A DNA stretch of 5,501 bases, taken from positions 1 to 5,501 of the forward strand of contig UQYT01000074.1 in the NCBI GenBank assembly GCA_900545405.1, given 5' to 3'. This stretch comes from an uncultured Eubacteriales bacterium. GTDB lineage: Bacteria; Bacillota; Clostridia; Oscillospirales; Oscillospiraceae. How positions within the stretch are numbered: position 1 is the first letter of the stretch; every line of letters starts with the position of its first letter. A model generated the notes under the pieces. It saw only the letters and a program-made list of their open reading frames with translations, was not told where the DNA came from and searched no databases. The position numbers and the translations under genes were made by a program. This document shows, piece by piece, positions 1 through 5,501 of this stretch.

Positions 1-11
1 GTGGAGGCTTC

Positions 12-76
12 AAAAGCGCTTTTCTTTGGCGGCTCGACACCGTTTCTTTGGGCAAGCACCAAAGAAATGGGGTCGA
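12..76. repeat. Intergenic inverted and direct repeats (left cluster)
   Basis: This non-coding stretch starts with a perfect 12-nt palindrome, AAAAGCGCTTTT, at 12-23. It is followed by an imperfect hairpin at 34-76. The hairpin core is TTTCTTTGG (43-51) pairing with CCAAAGAAA (59-67) around a 7-nt loop. Outside the core, TCGACACC (34-41) faces GGGGTCGA (69-76) with one mismatch, and a G.T wobble joins the two parts. A further direct copy of TTTCTTTGG lies at 21-29. No T-tract follows on either strand, so a simple intrinsic terminator is unlikely. The repeats are seen directly; whether they belong to a dispersed genomic element is inferred. Confidence 0.6.
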
Positions 77-131
77 ACGGCAGCAGGGGCCAACGCCCAC
101 CTCCCAACGTAACGGCGCACACGTAAAAGGC

Positions 132-175
132 AAAAAAATAAAAGGGGGAAACCCCTTGATAGGGTTTCCCCCTTT
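132..175 (-). terminator. Rho-independent terminator of the apbE-aag-recG-flippase operon
   Basis: The arms AAAGGGGGAAACCC (141-154) and GGGTTTCCCCCTTT (162-175) form a perfect 14-bp stem around a 7-nt loop. On the minus strand the stem is followed at once by TATTTTTTT (140-132), a classic U-tract. The plus-strand side has no T-run, so the polarity is clear. It lies about 112 nt past the stop of the flippase gene and is the only strong intrinsic terminator after the operon. It is embedded in a wider cluster of hairpins (12-278), so it may belong to a repeated intergenic element that also serves as a terminator. Confidence 0.88.
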
Positions 176-182
176 GACCCCC

Positions 183-278
183 CTCCTGCGCTTTTGTGAG
201 CATAAAGGAGAGTTCCGCGCTCTGCGGAGCGCGGGCAAGGGCGCCGCCCCTGCACGTAAGCCGCCTTTGAAAAGGCGG
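183..278. repeat. Tandem GC-rich hairpins between the flippase gene and its terminator
   Basis: Four inverted repeats lie almost end to end. CTCCT/AGGAG (183-187/206-210) has a long loop and is weak. CCGCGCTC/GAGCGCGG (215-222/227-234) is a perfect 8-bp stem with a TGCG loop. Positions 235-253 form a small stem from GCA/TGC plus GGG/CCC with a bulged A. CCGCCTT/AAGGCGG (261-267/272-278) is a perfect 7-bp stem with a TGAA loop, starting 10 nt after the flippase stop codon on the minus strand. None has a U-tract. In the transcript they form the 3' untranslated region ahead of the terminator, where they could slow 3' exonuclease decay. That role is inferred. Confidence 0.6.
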
Positions 279-287
279 GCGAAACTT

Positions 288-1625
288 TCAGACGCGCGCG
301 TTGCGCGCGGGCGCGGGGGCGTACTTCTTGACGGCGCGGTGGAGGCGGGCGGCGCTTAGGGCGAAGTTCAGGCACTCGTTGAAGTAGATGATGCCGATAT
401 ACGCCGTCAGCGCGCCGATGGGGAGGAGCTGCCACACCAGCACCACGCCCAGTGCGGCGTCCAGGATATTTATGCCCATGCTCCACACCTGCTGCCCCAG
501 CCCCTTCAGGCAGCCGTCCACCACCATGTCCGTGTACATGATGGGCACCAGCGGCGCGAGCAGCCTTATGAACCGCCCCGCCTCCGCCGAGCCGTACACC
601 GCCTCGCCCAGCGCCCCGCCGAAGCGCCACAGTATGAGCGCCGCCGCCACCGAGAACGCCGCGCAGAGCTTCAAGAGCGAGCTCACCGCCCGGCGTATCC
701 CCGCCGCGTCGGAGCGCATCTGCGCCTCCGTCAGCGTGGGTATCATCAGCTCCGCCGCCGCCGAGAGCAGGCAGCTCGGAAAGCCGATTATCGGCATCGC
801 CATGCCCTGGATGACGCCGTAGCCCGCGAGCGCCGCGTCCGCCGAGAGCCCGGAGCGCCGGAACCCGCGCGGCACCAGCAGGTGCTCCAGCGTCGAGAGC
901 GCGCTGCGCGCGTACGCCGACACCGCGAGCGGTACCGCCACGCCGAACATCCGCGCCGTCAGCCTCACCGAGCCGACGCGCCGCTCCCCGTGCCGCCGCC
1001 TGTCGCCCGCGTAGAAGGCCAGCATCATGGCCAGCGAGAGCATATCCGCCGCCGTCACGCCCGCCGCCACCGCCGCGCAGCTGCGCTCGATGTCCCCCTC
1101 CTGCGCCCGCGAGAGGAACAGCACCACCAGCCCCGCGCAGAAGAGCTGCTCGAGAAGGTGCACCAGCGAGGGCTTCCAGATGCGCCCGCAGGCGGTGAAA
1201 TAGCCCGAGAGCACGCTCGAGAGCGCGATGAACGGCAGCCCGAAGGCGAGTATGCGCAGGCTCATAACCGTCCTGGCGTCGCCTATCCAGAGGAAGCCTA
1301 TGGGCTCTGCAAAGCCGTAGAGTATCGCGCAGCCCGCCGCGCCGAAGAAGAGGCTGTACGCCGCGCAGCGGCTCATCGCCCCGCCCACGCCGCCGCCGCG
1401 CCCGAGGCCTATCTCCTCCGCCACAAGCCGCGTCGCCGCAAAGCGTATCCCGCTTATCGCAAAGGTCGTGGCCAGCAGCTCCACGCTCATCACGAGCTGA
1501 TATAGCCCTATCCCCGCCGCGCCTATGCGCCCGGCCAGCCAGGCCTGGAACACCATGCCGATGCAGCGCATCAGTATCGACGCCCCCGCGAGCAGCGCCG
1601 TATTCACAATAAGCCGCTTCTTCAT
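288..1625 (-). CDS. SpoVB-like polysaccharide-biosynthesis flippase (MOP superfamily)
   Basis: This is a 445-residue polytopic membrane protein with about 12 predicted hydrophobic segments (roughly 7-27, 41-60, 86-104, 122-142, 155-171, 184-204, 225-241, 266-290, 315-335, 354-372, 384-404 and 406-426). The N-terminal pattern LMRCIGMVFQ...GRIGAAGIGLYQL and the central EHLLVPRG...YGVIQGMAMPIIGFPS resemble clostridial SpoVB-like proteins with polysaccharide-biosynthesis domains. Relatives flip lipid-linked glycan precursors across the cytoplasmic membrane; SpoVB itself is needed for spore cortex formation. The actual substrate cannot be read from the sequence. It is shorter than Bacillus SpoVB (about 518 residues), so calling it a true SpoVB orthologue is uncertain. 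The ATG at 1625 was chosen because it begins the hydrophobic N-terminus; the frame stays open far upstream only as a shadow of recG. The G-rich ribosome site (1636-1641) is 10 nt from the start and lies inside a hairpin. It is the last gene of the operon. Confidence 0.85.
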   Translation of the reverse strand: MKKRLIVNTALLAGASILMRCIGMVFQAWLAGRIGAAGIGLYQLVMSVELLATTFAISGIRFAATRLVAEEIGLGRGGGVGGAMSRCAAYSLFFGAAGCAILYGFAEPIGFLWIGDARTVMSLRILAFGLPFIALSSVLSGYFTACGRIWKPSLVHLLEQLFCAGLVVLFLSRAQEGDIERSCAAVAAGVTAADMLSLAMMLAFYAGDRRRHGERRVGSVRLTARMFGVAVPLAVSAYARSALSTLEHLLVPRGFRRSGLSADAALAGYGVIQGMAMPIIGFPSCLLSAAAELMIPTLTEAQMRSDAAGIRRAVSSLLKLCAAFSVAAALILWRFGGALGEAVYGSAEAGRFIRLLAPLVPIMYTDMVVDGCLKGLGQQVWSMGINILDAALGVVLVWQLLPIGALTAYIGIIYFNECLNFALSAARLHRAVKKYAPAPARNARV

Positions 1626-1629
1626 AAAA

Positions 1630-1677
1630 GGACTGCCCCCCGCTTGTACTCGTAAGAGTATATGCGGAAGGCAGTCC
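1630..1677 (-). promoter_or_regulatory. Long hairpin in the recG-flippase gap, covering the flippase ribosome site
   Basis: On the minus strand, GGACTGCCTTCCGC (1677-1664) pairs with GCGGGGGGCAGTCC (1643-1630) to give 14 bp, including two adjacent G.U wobbles. A 3x3 internal loop follows, then TACTC/GAGTA (1660-1656/1651-1647) closed by a TTAC tetraloop. It begins 14 nt after the recG stop and ends 4 nt before the flippase ATG. The G-run that is the only plausible Shine-Dalgarno site for the flippase is wholly within the stem. Only four T's follow, so it may be a weak terminator or attenuator, a translational lid, or an mRNA-stability element. The structure is seen; its role is inferred. Confidence 0.6.
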
Positions 1678-1690
1678 CACAAAGACCCCG

Positions 1691-3742
1691 CTAGTTGAGC
1701 GTCCCCGCCGACTGGCGTATTAGCGCCTCGGCGCGCCGTCTCAGCCCGGCGTTTTCGATTTTCCTGAGCCCCGGGTCGGCCTTGAGCAGCCGCTCGGCGG
1801 CGTCCTTCGCGCGGCGGAGCACGTCCATGTCCGCGCCGAGGTCGGCTATGTGCAGCTCCGGCAAGCCGTGCTGCCGCGAGCCGAAGAAGTCGCCGGGCCC
1901 GCGCATGCGCAGGTCCTCCTCGGCTATCTTGAAGCCGTCGGAGATGTGCACCATGGCCGAGAGCCGCGCCCGGGCCTCCTCGCCCTTCGCGTCCGAAACG
2001 AGGATGCACCAGCTCTTGTGCTGCCCGCGGCCCACGCGCCCGCGCAGCTGGTGGAGCTGCGAGAGGCCGAAGCGGTCGGCGTTCTCGATGACCATCAGCG
2101 CCGCGTTCGGCACGTCCACGCCGACCTCGATGACCGTCGTGGACACCAGCACGTCCGTCTCGCCGCGCGCGAAGGCCGACATTATCTCGTCCTTCTCCTT
2201 CGCCTTCATCTTGCCGTGGATGCAGGCGATCCTGAGGTCGGGCAGGGCGGCGCGGAGGGCTTCCGCGTGCTCCTCGGCGGACTTTATGCCGTCCGCGCCC
2301 TCCTCGTTTTCCTCGATGCGCGGGCAGACGACGAAGATTTGCCGCCCCTCGTGCGCGAGCTTTTCGATGAAGCCGTTGAGCCTCGCGCGGTAGCTCTCGT
2401 CCACGGCGAAGGTGCCTACCTTCTGCCGCCCGGGGGGCAGCTCGTCGATGACGGAGACGTCGAGGTCGCCGTAGATGATGAGCGCCAGCGTCCGCGGTAT
2501 GGGCGTCGCGGACATGACCAGCAGGTGCGGCCGCGTGCCCTTGCCGACGAGCGCGGCGCGCTGCTCCACGCCGAAGCGGTGCTGCTCGTCCGTCACGACG
2601 AGGGCAAGGTTCTTGAACTCCACGTCCTCCGAGAGCAGCGCGTGCGTGCCGACGCACAGGCCCGTCTCGCCCGAGGCGAGGCCCGCAAGCACCTCCCGCC
2701 GCTCCTTGGCGCGCATGGAGCCGGTGAGCTTTGCCACCCTGATGCCGAAGGGCTCCAGAAAGCCCGAGAGCGTGGCGAAGTGCTGCTCTGCGAGTATCTC
2801 CGTCGGCGCCATAAAGGCCGACTGCGCGCCCGACTGCGCCGCATACCACACGCAGGCGGCGGCTACGAGGGTCTTGCCGCTGCCGACGTCGCCCTGCACG
2901 AGCCGGTTCATCGCCCGGCCCGAGCACATGTCCTCCGCCGCCTCATTGATGGCCCGCAGCTGCGCGCCCGTGGGCGTGAAGGGCAGCGAGGCCGTGAAGT
3001 CCGAAAGCTCCGCGCGCGCGAGCGGCGTGCCCGCGGCCTTCTGCCGCCCGCCGCGTATCATGCCGAGCGCGCAGACGAGGACGAAGAGCTCCTCGAACAC
3101 CAGCCGCCGCCGCGCTATGGCGAGGGCCCCGGCGTCCTTGGGGAAGTGGATGTTCTCATAGGCGTAGCGCGCCGTGGCGAGGCCGTTATCGAGCGCCACG
3201 CCCGCGGGCAGATAGTCCGGCAGCGAGTCCGCGCAGAAGTCCAGCGCGCTGCGCACGCACTGCATCACCGTCCGCTGCGAGAGCCCCGCCTTCAGCCGGT
3301 ATATGGGCACGATGCGGCCCGTGAACCTGGAGGGCTCATAGCCGGCCTCGAAGATGGGGTTCACCATGCTCCGGAGCCGCCCCTGCACGCTCACGCGGCC
3401 GTAGAAGATGTAAAACTGCCCGCGCTTTAGCGTCATGCGGACGTAGCTGCTGTGGAAAAACGTGATGTGCAGCGCCCCCGTCTCGTCCACGGCGCGGACC
3501 TTGACTATCTCCTGCCCGCCCCGGATGCGGCTGAGCGTGGGCGTCTCGGCCACCATGGCGCGCACGCAGACGCTCTCGCCGTCCGTGAGCTGGTCTATGG
3601 GGCAGATCCGCGTCCTGTCCTCATACGCGCGCGGGAAATACGAGACAAGACCGGCGAGGTCGTGGATGCCCAGCTTTCCCATGCTGCGCGCCCTCGCCTC
3701 GCCTATGCCCTTTATGTATCTGATGTCCGTGTCAAGCTGCAT
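1691..3742 (-). CDS. recG: ATP-dependent DNA helicase RecG
   Basis: RecG is a superfamily 2 helicase that reverses stalled replication forks and branch-migrates Holliday junctions and R-loops. The 683-residue length matches the family (about 680-695). The N-terminal region carries the helix-hairpin-like IKGIGEARA segment and a wedge/OB domain over roughly residues 50-150. The helicase motifs are intact: Walker A GDVGSGKT (284-291), motif Ia APTEILAEQH (312-321), DEQH box (385-388), SATPIPRT (411-418), VIEVGVDVP (537-545) and QLRGRVGRG (565-573). The translocation (TRG) motif follows with DLRMRGPGDFFGSRQHG near 610-626. The start at 3742 is set by a GAGG site 7 nt upstream and by the TAATG overlap with the aag stop. 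An ATG nine codons earlier would lie within aag without that support. It appears complete and functional. Confidence 0.98.
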   Translation of the reverse strand: MQLDTDIRYIKGIGEARARSMGKLGIHDLAGLVSYFPRAYEDRTRICPIDQLTDGESVCVRAMVAETPTLSRIRGGQEIVKVRAVDETGALHITFFHSSYVRMTLKRGQFYIFYGRVSVQGRLRSMVNPIFEAGYEPSRFTGRIVPIYRLKAGLSQRTVMQCVRSALDFCADSLPDYLPAGVALDNGLATARYAYENIHFPKDAGALAIARRRLVFEELFVLVCALGMIRGGRQKAAGTPLARAELSDFTASLPFTPTGAQLRAINEAAEDMCSGRAMNRLVQGDVGSGKTLVAAACVWYAAQSGAQSAFMAPTEILAEQHFATLSGFLEPFGIRVAKLTGSMRAKERREVLAGLASGETGLCVGTHALLSEDVEFKNLALVVTDEQHRFGVEQRAALVGKGTRPHLLVMSATPIPRTLALIIYGDLDVSVIDELPPGRQKVGTFAVDESYRARLNGFIEKLAHEGRQIFVVCPRIEENEEGADGIKSAEEHAEALRAALPDLRIACIHGKMKAKEKDEIMSAFARGETDVLVSTTVIEVGVDVPNAALMVIENADRFGLSQLHQLRGRVGRGQHKSWCILVSDAKGEEARARLSAMVHISDGFKIAEEDLRMRGPGDFFGSRQHGLPELHIADLGADMDVLRRAKDAAERLLKADPGLRKIENAGLRRRAEALIRQSAGTLN

Positions 3743-4254
3743 TAGCGCACCTCGCCGATGAATCTCCACAGCCTGTCCCGATCCGCCTCGTCCGCGTAGG
3801 CGATGCCCACGCGCTTTGCGGTTCTTATGTAAACCTCGCGCCCCTCGTCCTCGATGCGTATGAGCGGGGAGGAGGCGATGTCCGCGCCGTTAAGCGCGCC
3901 GGTGATGCCGAGGTACCTGGTGAGCTTCCCGGGCCCCTCGAATCCGGCGCAGGCGCGGATGAGCACGCCCTGGGGGAAGTCCTCCGGGCCGGTGATGACG
4001 TTCATGAGCCAGTGTATGCCGTAGCAGAGGTAGACGTACACGGCGCCGCCGCCGCGGTAGAGCATCTCGGTGCGCTTCGTGCGGCCGCGGTGGGCGTGGC
4101 AGGCGGTGTCCTCCTCGCCGCGGTAGGCCTCGGCCTCGGTGATGACGAGGCGGCGCTCCGCGCCCTCGGGCGTGACCGTGACCAGCGCCTTGCCCAGCAG
4201 CTCCGGCGCTACGACCAGCGCGTCCCGCTCGAAAAATTCGCGCCCGAGCCTCAT
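3742..4254 (-). CDS. aag: DNA-3-methyladenine glycosylase (AAG/MPG family)
   Basis: This monofunctional glycosylase starts base-excision repair by flipping out alkylated or deaminated purines, such as 3-methyladenine and hypoxanthine, and cutting the N-glycosidic bond. The 170-residue protein follows the family order: REFFERDALVVAPELLGKAL at the N-terminus, ITEAEAYRGEEDTACH (38-53), VYVYLCYGIHWLMNV (72-86), GVLIRA (96-101) and GPGKLTRYLGI (107-117), with the closing RVGIAYADE...LWRF. By alignment with human AAG, Glu42 is the water-activating catalytic residue, Tyr44 and His53 line the base pocket, Tyr78 is the intercalating tyrosine, and Asn85 and Arg100 match Asn169 and Arg182. It is slightly shorter than Bacillus homologues (about 196 residues), but both ends are present. 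The start overlaps the apbE stop as ATGA, with AGGAGG 5 nt upstream. Confidence 0.96.
   Translation of the reverse strand: MRLGREFFERDALVVAPELLGKALVTVTPEGAERRLVITEAEAYRGEEDTACHAHRGRTKRTEMLYRGGGAVYVYLCYGIHWLMNVITGPEDFPQGVLIRACAGFEGPGKLTRYLGITGALNGADIASSPLIRIEDEGREVYIRTAKRVGIAYADEADRDRLWRFIGEVR
3748..3753 (-). promoter_or_regulatory. Ribosome binding site of recG, inside the end of aag
   Basis: GAGGTG on the minus strand sits 5 nt before the ATG at 3742, with the GAGG core 7 nt away. It encodes Glu-Val near the end of the glycosylase. The stop of aag and the start of recG share one base in TAATG, so a ribosome ending aag can restart on recG. This site decides the recG start. Confidence 0.75.
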
Positions 4255-5303
4255 GAGGGCCTCCTGAGCGTCTCGACGGTGTAGTCGCTGCCGCTGAGCG
4301 TGAAGTCCTCGCGCACGCCCTCGGAGACGACGACGCGGTTGTCGTTGGTGATGAGCACGAGCTCGAAGCCGGTGTTGTCCTCGTAGAAGCTCTTCGCGTC
4401 GCGCTCGCCCATGACGTAGAGCGCGGTGGAGAGCGCGTCGGCATAGGTGCCGTCGTCGCAGATTACGGTGACGGAGAGCAGGTCGCTCTCGGCGGGGTAG
4501 CCGGTGGCGGGGTCGAGGATGTGCTGCCGGTAGTTGCCGTCGTCGTCTACGAAGTAGCGCAGATAGCCCCCGGAGGTGACGATGGCGGTGTCCGCGCCGA
4601 CGTTGAGCGTGGCGGCGTAGCTGCCGGTGTTGACGGGGTCCTGGAGGCCGACCACCCAGTCCGAGCCGTCGGGCTTGACGCCGAGGGTCATGACGGTGCC
4701 GCCGAAGGAGACGATGCCGCTCTCGACTCCGGCCTGGCTCATGGCCCGCATGGCGTACATGGCGGCGCAGCCGCGCGCGACGGCGGCGAAGGTGAGCTCC
4801 ATCCCGGCGGGCATGGTGAGGAGGTAGGTGTCGGTCTCGGTCATGGCGGAGACGTTGACGGCGGAGAAGTCCACGTGCTCGAGCAGGCTGTCTATCTCGC
4901 TCTCGCTGGGGACGTTGTAGAGCCCGTCGATAAAGCCCCAGGCCTTGACGAGGGGGTAAACGGAGAGGTCGAGCGCGCCGCCCGTGGCGTCGTAGACGGT
5001 GCGGGCGGTCTGCAGCATCTCGGCGACCTGGCCGGTGATGACTATGCCGTCGCCGGCGGCGGAGTTGGTGTTGTAGAGGGTGCTGCCCTCGCGCTCGGGG
5101 TCGAGGGAGGCGTCGAGGGCGGAGATGACGGAGGCGGCGGAGTTGAGCCCGGCCTCGGCGTTTTTGCCGTAGGCCTTGATGGAGACGGCGGAGTTCATGG
5201 CAAAGAGCTGCTTTTCCGTGGCCTGAACCTCCCCGCAGGCGGCCATCGGCAGCGCCATGCAGCAGACGAGCAGCGCCGCGATAAGTTTTCTCAAAGTCTT
5301 CAT
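4251..5303 (-). CDS. apbE: ApbE family lipoprotein, FAD:protein FMN transferase
   Basis: ApbE moves FMN from FAD onto a Thr or Ser of extracytoplasmic flavoproteins such as RnfG, RnfD and NqrC, and needs Mg2+. The 350-residue protein starts with a basic-hydrophobic signal and a lipobox ending MAAC, so Cys23 should be lipidated and the enzyme anchored on the outer face of the membrane. Family motifs are TGGALDLSVYPLVKAWGF (107-124), GGTVMTLGVKPDGSDWVVG (201-219), HILDPATGYP (261-270) and ADALSTALYVMG (288-299), which holds the Asp and Thr associated with metal binding. The central segment near 170-185 is odd: where relatives read about DLGAIAKGYAxD, this protein has TFAAVARGCAAM, so activity may be altered. 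It is the first gene of the operon, with AGGGG 10 nt before the ATG. No target flavoprotein is in the window. Confidence 0.93.
   Translation of the reverse strand: MKTLRKLIAALLVCCMALPMAACGEVQATEKQLFAMNSAVSIKAYGKNAEAGLNSAASVISALDASLDPEREGSTLYNTNSAAGDGIVITGQVAEMLQTARTVYDATGGALDLSVYPLVKAWGFIDGLYNVPSESEIDSLLEHVDFSAVNVSAMTETDTYLLTMPAGMELTFAAVARGCAAMYAMRAMSQAGVESGIVSFGGTVMTLGVKPDGSDWVVGLQDPVNTGSYAATLNVGADTAIVTSGGYLRYFVDDDGNYRQHILDPATGYPAESDLLSVTVICDDGTYADALSTALYVMGERDAKSFYEDNTGFELVLITNDNRVVVSEGVREDFTLSGSDYTVETLRRPS
4260..4265 (-). promoter_or_regulatory. Ribosome binding site of aag, inside the end of apbE
   Basis: A perfect AGGAGG lies on the minus strand 5 nt before the ATG at 4254. It encodes two of the last apbE arginines. 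Together with the ATGA stop-start overlap it fixes the glycosylase start and points to translational coupling with apbE. Confidence 0.85.
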
Positions 5304-5338
5304 AAGCGCGAAACCCCTGTGAGAGATCGTTTTTTAAA

Positions 5339-5367
5339 AGTATAGCACAAGCGCGGGAAATAGGCAA
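5339..5367 (-). promoter_or_regulatory. Sigma-A-type promoter of the apbE operon
   Basis: On the minus strand, a -35 box TTGCCT (5367-5362) is separated by exactly 17 nt from a -10 box TATACT (5344-5339). A TGC just before the -10 box makes it an extended -10. The expected start is an A near 5332-5333, giving a leader of about 30 nt before the apbE ATG. That leader carries the AGGGG ribosome site (5318-5314). No riboswitch-sized leader is possible. Confidence 0.82.
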
Positions 5368-5376
5368 ACTTAACTA

Positions 5377-5405
5377 TTTACTTTGAGGGCGCGATTTGCT
5401 ATAAT
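5377..5405 (+). promoter_or_regulatory. Promoter of the tRNA-Arg gene, extended -10
   Basis: A perfect TATAAT (5400-5405) is preceded by TGC, giving an extended -10. TTTACT (5377-5382) stands 17 nt upstream as a -35 box with four of six consensus bases. Transcription should start near the G's at 5410-5412, about 15 nt before the mature tRNA. It is divergent from the apbE promoter; the two -35 boxes are only 9 bp apart, so the two promoters may compete for polymerase. Confidence 0.8.
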
Positions 5406-5408
5406 AAT

Positions 5409-5433
5409 CGGGCGCAAAGCGCACATGCGCCCG
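5409..5433 (+). repeat. Inverted repeat joining the tRNA leader to the acceptor 5' strand
   Basis: CGGGCGC (5409-5415) is a perfect reverse complement of the tRNA 5' acceptor strand GCGCCCG (5427-5433), with 11 nt between them. A smaller hairpin, GCGC-AAA-GCGC (5412-5422), overlaps it and would leave the acceptor strand free. The start of transcription probably falls at or just inside the first arm, so the transcript may hold only part of it. Confidence 0.5.
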
Positions 5434-5501
5434 TAGCTCAGCTGGATAGAGTGTCAGACTCCGACTCTGAAGGTCGTGGGTTCGAATCCCGTCGGGCGTA
5501 C
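5427..5501 (+). tRNA. tRNA-Arg, anticodon CCG
   Basis: The cloverleaf can be folded by hand. The acceptor is GCGCCCG (5427-5433) with CGGGCGT (5493-5499), including a G1.U72 wobble. The D stem is GCTC with GAGT, and the D loop holds GG and A20, an arginine identity base. The anticodon stem is TCAGA/TCTGA with loop CTCCGAC, so the anticodon CCG is at 5461-5463 and reads CGG. The T arm is GTGGG-TTCGAAT-CCCGT, whose stem has two adjacent G.U-type pairs at its base. A73 is at 5500 and the window ends one base later, so whether CCA is encoded cannot be seen. A CGG-reading tRNA fits a GC-rich genome. Confidence 0.96.

Noticed and set aside
1..287. CRISPR array or insertion sequence in the repeat-rich left end
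   Set aside because: The repeats are inverted and of different sequence, not evenly spaced direct repeats. There is no transposase, and no terminal inverted repeats with target duplications are visible.
48..359. Small plus-strand open frame of 103 residues
   Set aside because: It runs through the terminator hairpin and the other inverted repeats, has no ribosome site and ends inside the flippase gene on the other strand.
1626..2927. Upstream extension of the flippase frame
   Set aside because: The frame stays open through recG only because stop codons are rare in GC-rich DNA. The added residues are Arg/Ala-rich and do not look like protein, while the hydrophobic N-terminus begins at 1625.
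1850..3430. Long open frame on the plus strand, opposite recG
   Set aside because: It is antisense to a complete recG with all helicase motifs. Its composition is low-complexity, rich in Arg, Ala, His and Glu, as expected for shadow frames in GC-rich DNA, and it matches no family I know.
3743..3769. Earlier ATG for RecG nine codons upstream
   Set aside because: The start at 3742 has a well-placed GAGG site and the TAATG overlap, and it begins at the usual RecG N-terminus.
4521..5345. Plus-strand open frame opposite apbE
   Set aside because: It is a Gly/Val/Asp-rich shadow of apbE that runs across the apbE promoter region, with no recognisable domain.
4255..5367. Upstream extension of the glycosylase frame to a 541-residue protein
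   Set aside because: The extension overlaps apbE in another frame and is Arg/His-rich low-complexity sequence. The AGGAGG site and family length support the start at 4254.

Overview
The window looks like chromosomal DNA of a GC-rich, Gram-positive-type member of the Clostridia, such as the Oscillospiraceae or relatives. By eye the coding part is well above 60% G+C. The pointers are strong AGGAGG-type ribosome binding sites, sigma-A-like promoters with extended -10 boxes, an ApbE lipoprotein with a lipobox, a SpoVB-like flippase of the kind found in clostridia, and intergenic DNA packed with GC-rich hairpins. The taxonomic call is an inference; no rRNA or other marker gene is present.

Layout: four genes lie head to tail on the minus strand and are read from right to left. 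They are apbE (5303-4251, FAD:protein FMN transferase lipoprotein), aag (4254-3742, 3-methyladenine DNA glycosylase), recG (3742-1691, branch-migration helicase) and a SpoVB-like MOP-superfamily flippase (1625-288). The first three overlap (ATGA at apbE/aag, TAATG at aag/recG), so they are probably translationally coupled. A 65-bp gap holding a long hairpin separates recG from the flippase. A good sigma-A-type promoter (5339-5367) precedes apbE, and a strong intrinsic terminator (132-175) follows the flippase, so the set reads as one complete operon with both ends in view.

A tRNA-Arg(CCG) gene (5427-5501, cut at the window end just after the discriminator base) is transcribed divergently from its own extended -10 promoter (5377-5405). 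The left 287 bases contain no convincing gene. They are a run of hairpins and short repeats, one of which is the operon terminator.

Functionally, Aag and RecG are both DNA-maintenance enzymes: Aag removes alkylated bases and RecG remodels stalled forks and branched DNA. ApbE and the flippase act at the membrane or cell envelope. The grouping looks like a housekeeping operon of mixed content. I see no sign of a defence system, mobile element, CRISPR array or clearly new system. The best targets for a second look are the hairpin mosaic at the left end, the hairpin covering the flippase ribosome binding site, the eroded central motif of ApbE, and the tRNA leader that copies the acceptor 3' strand.
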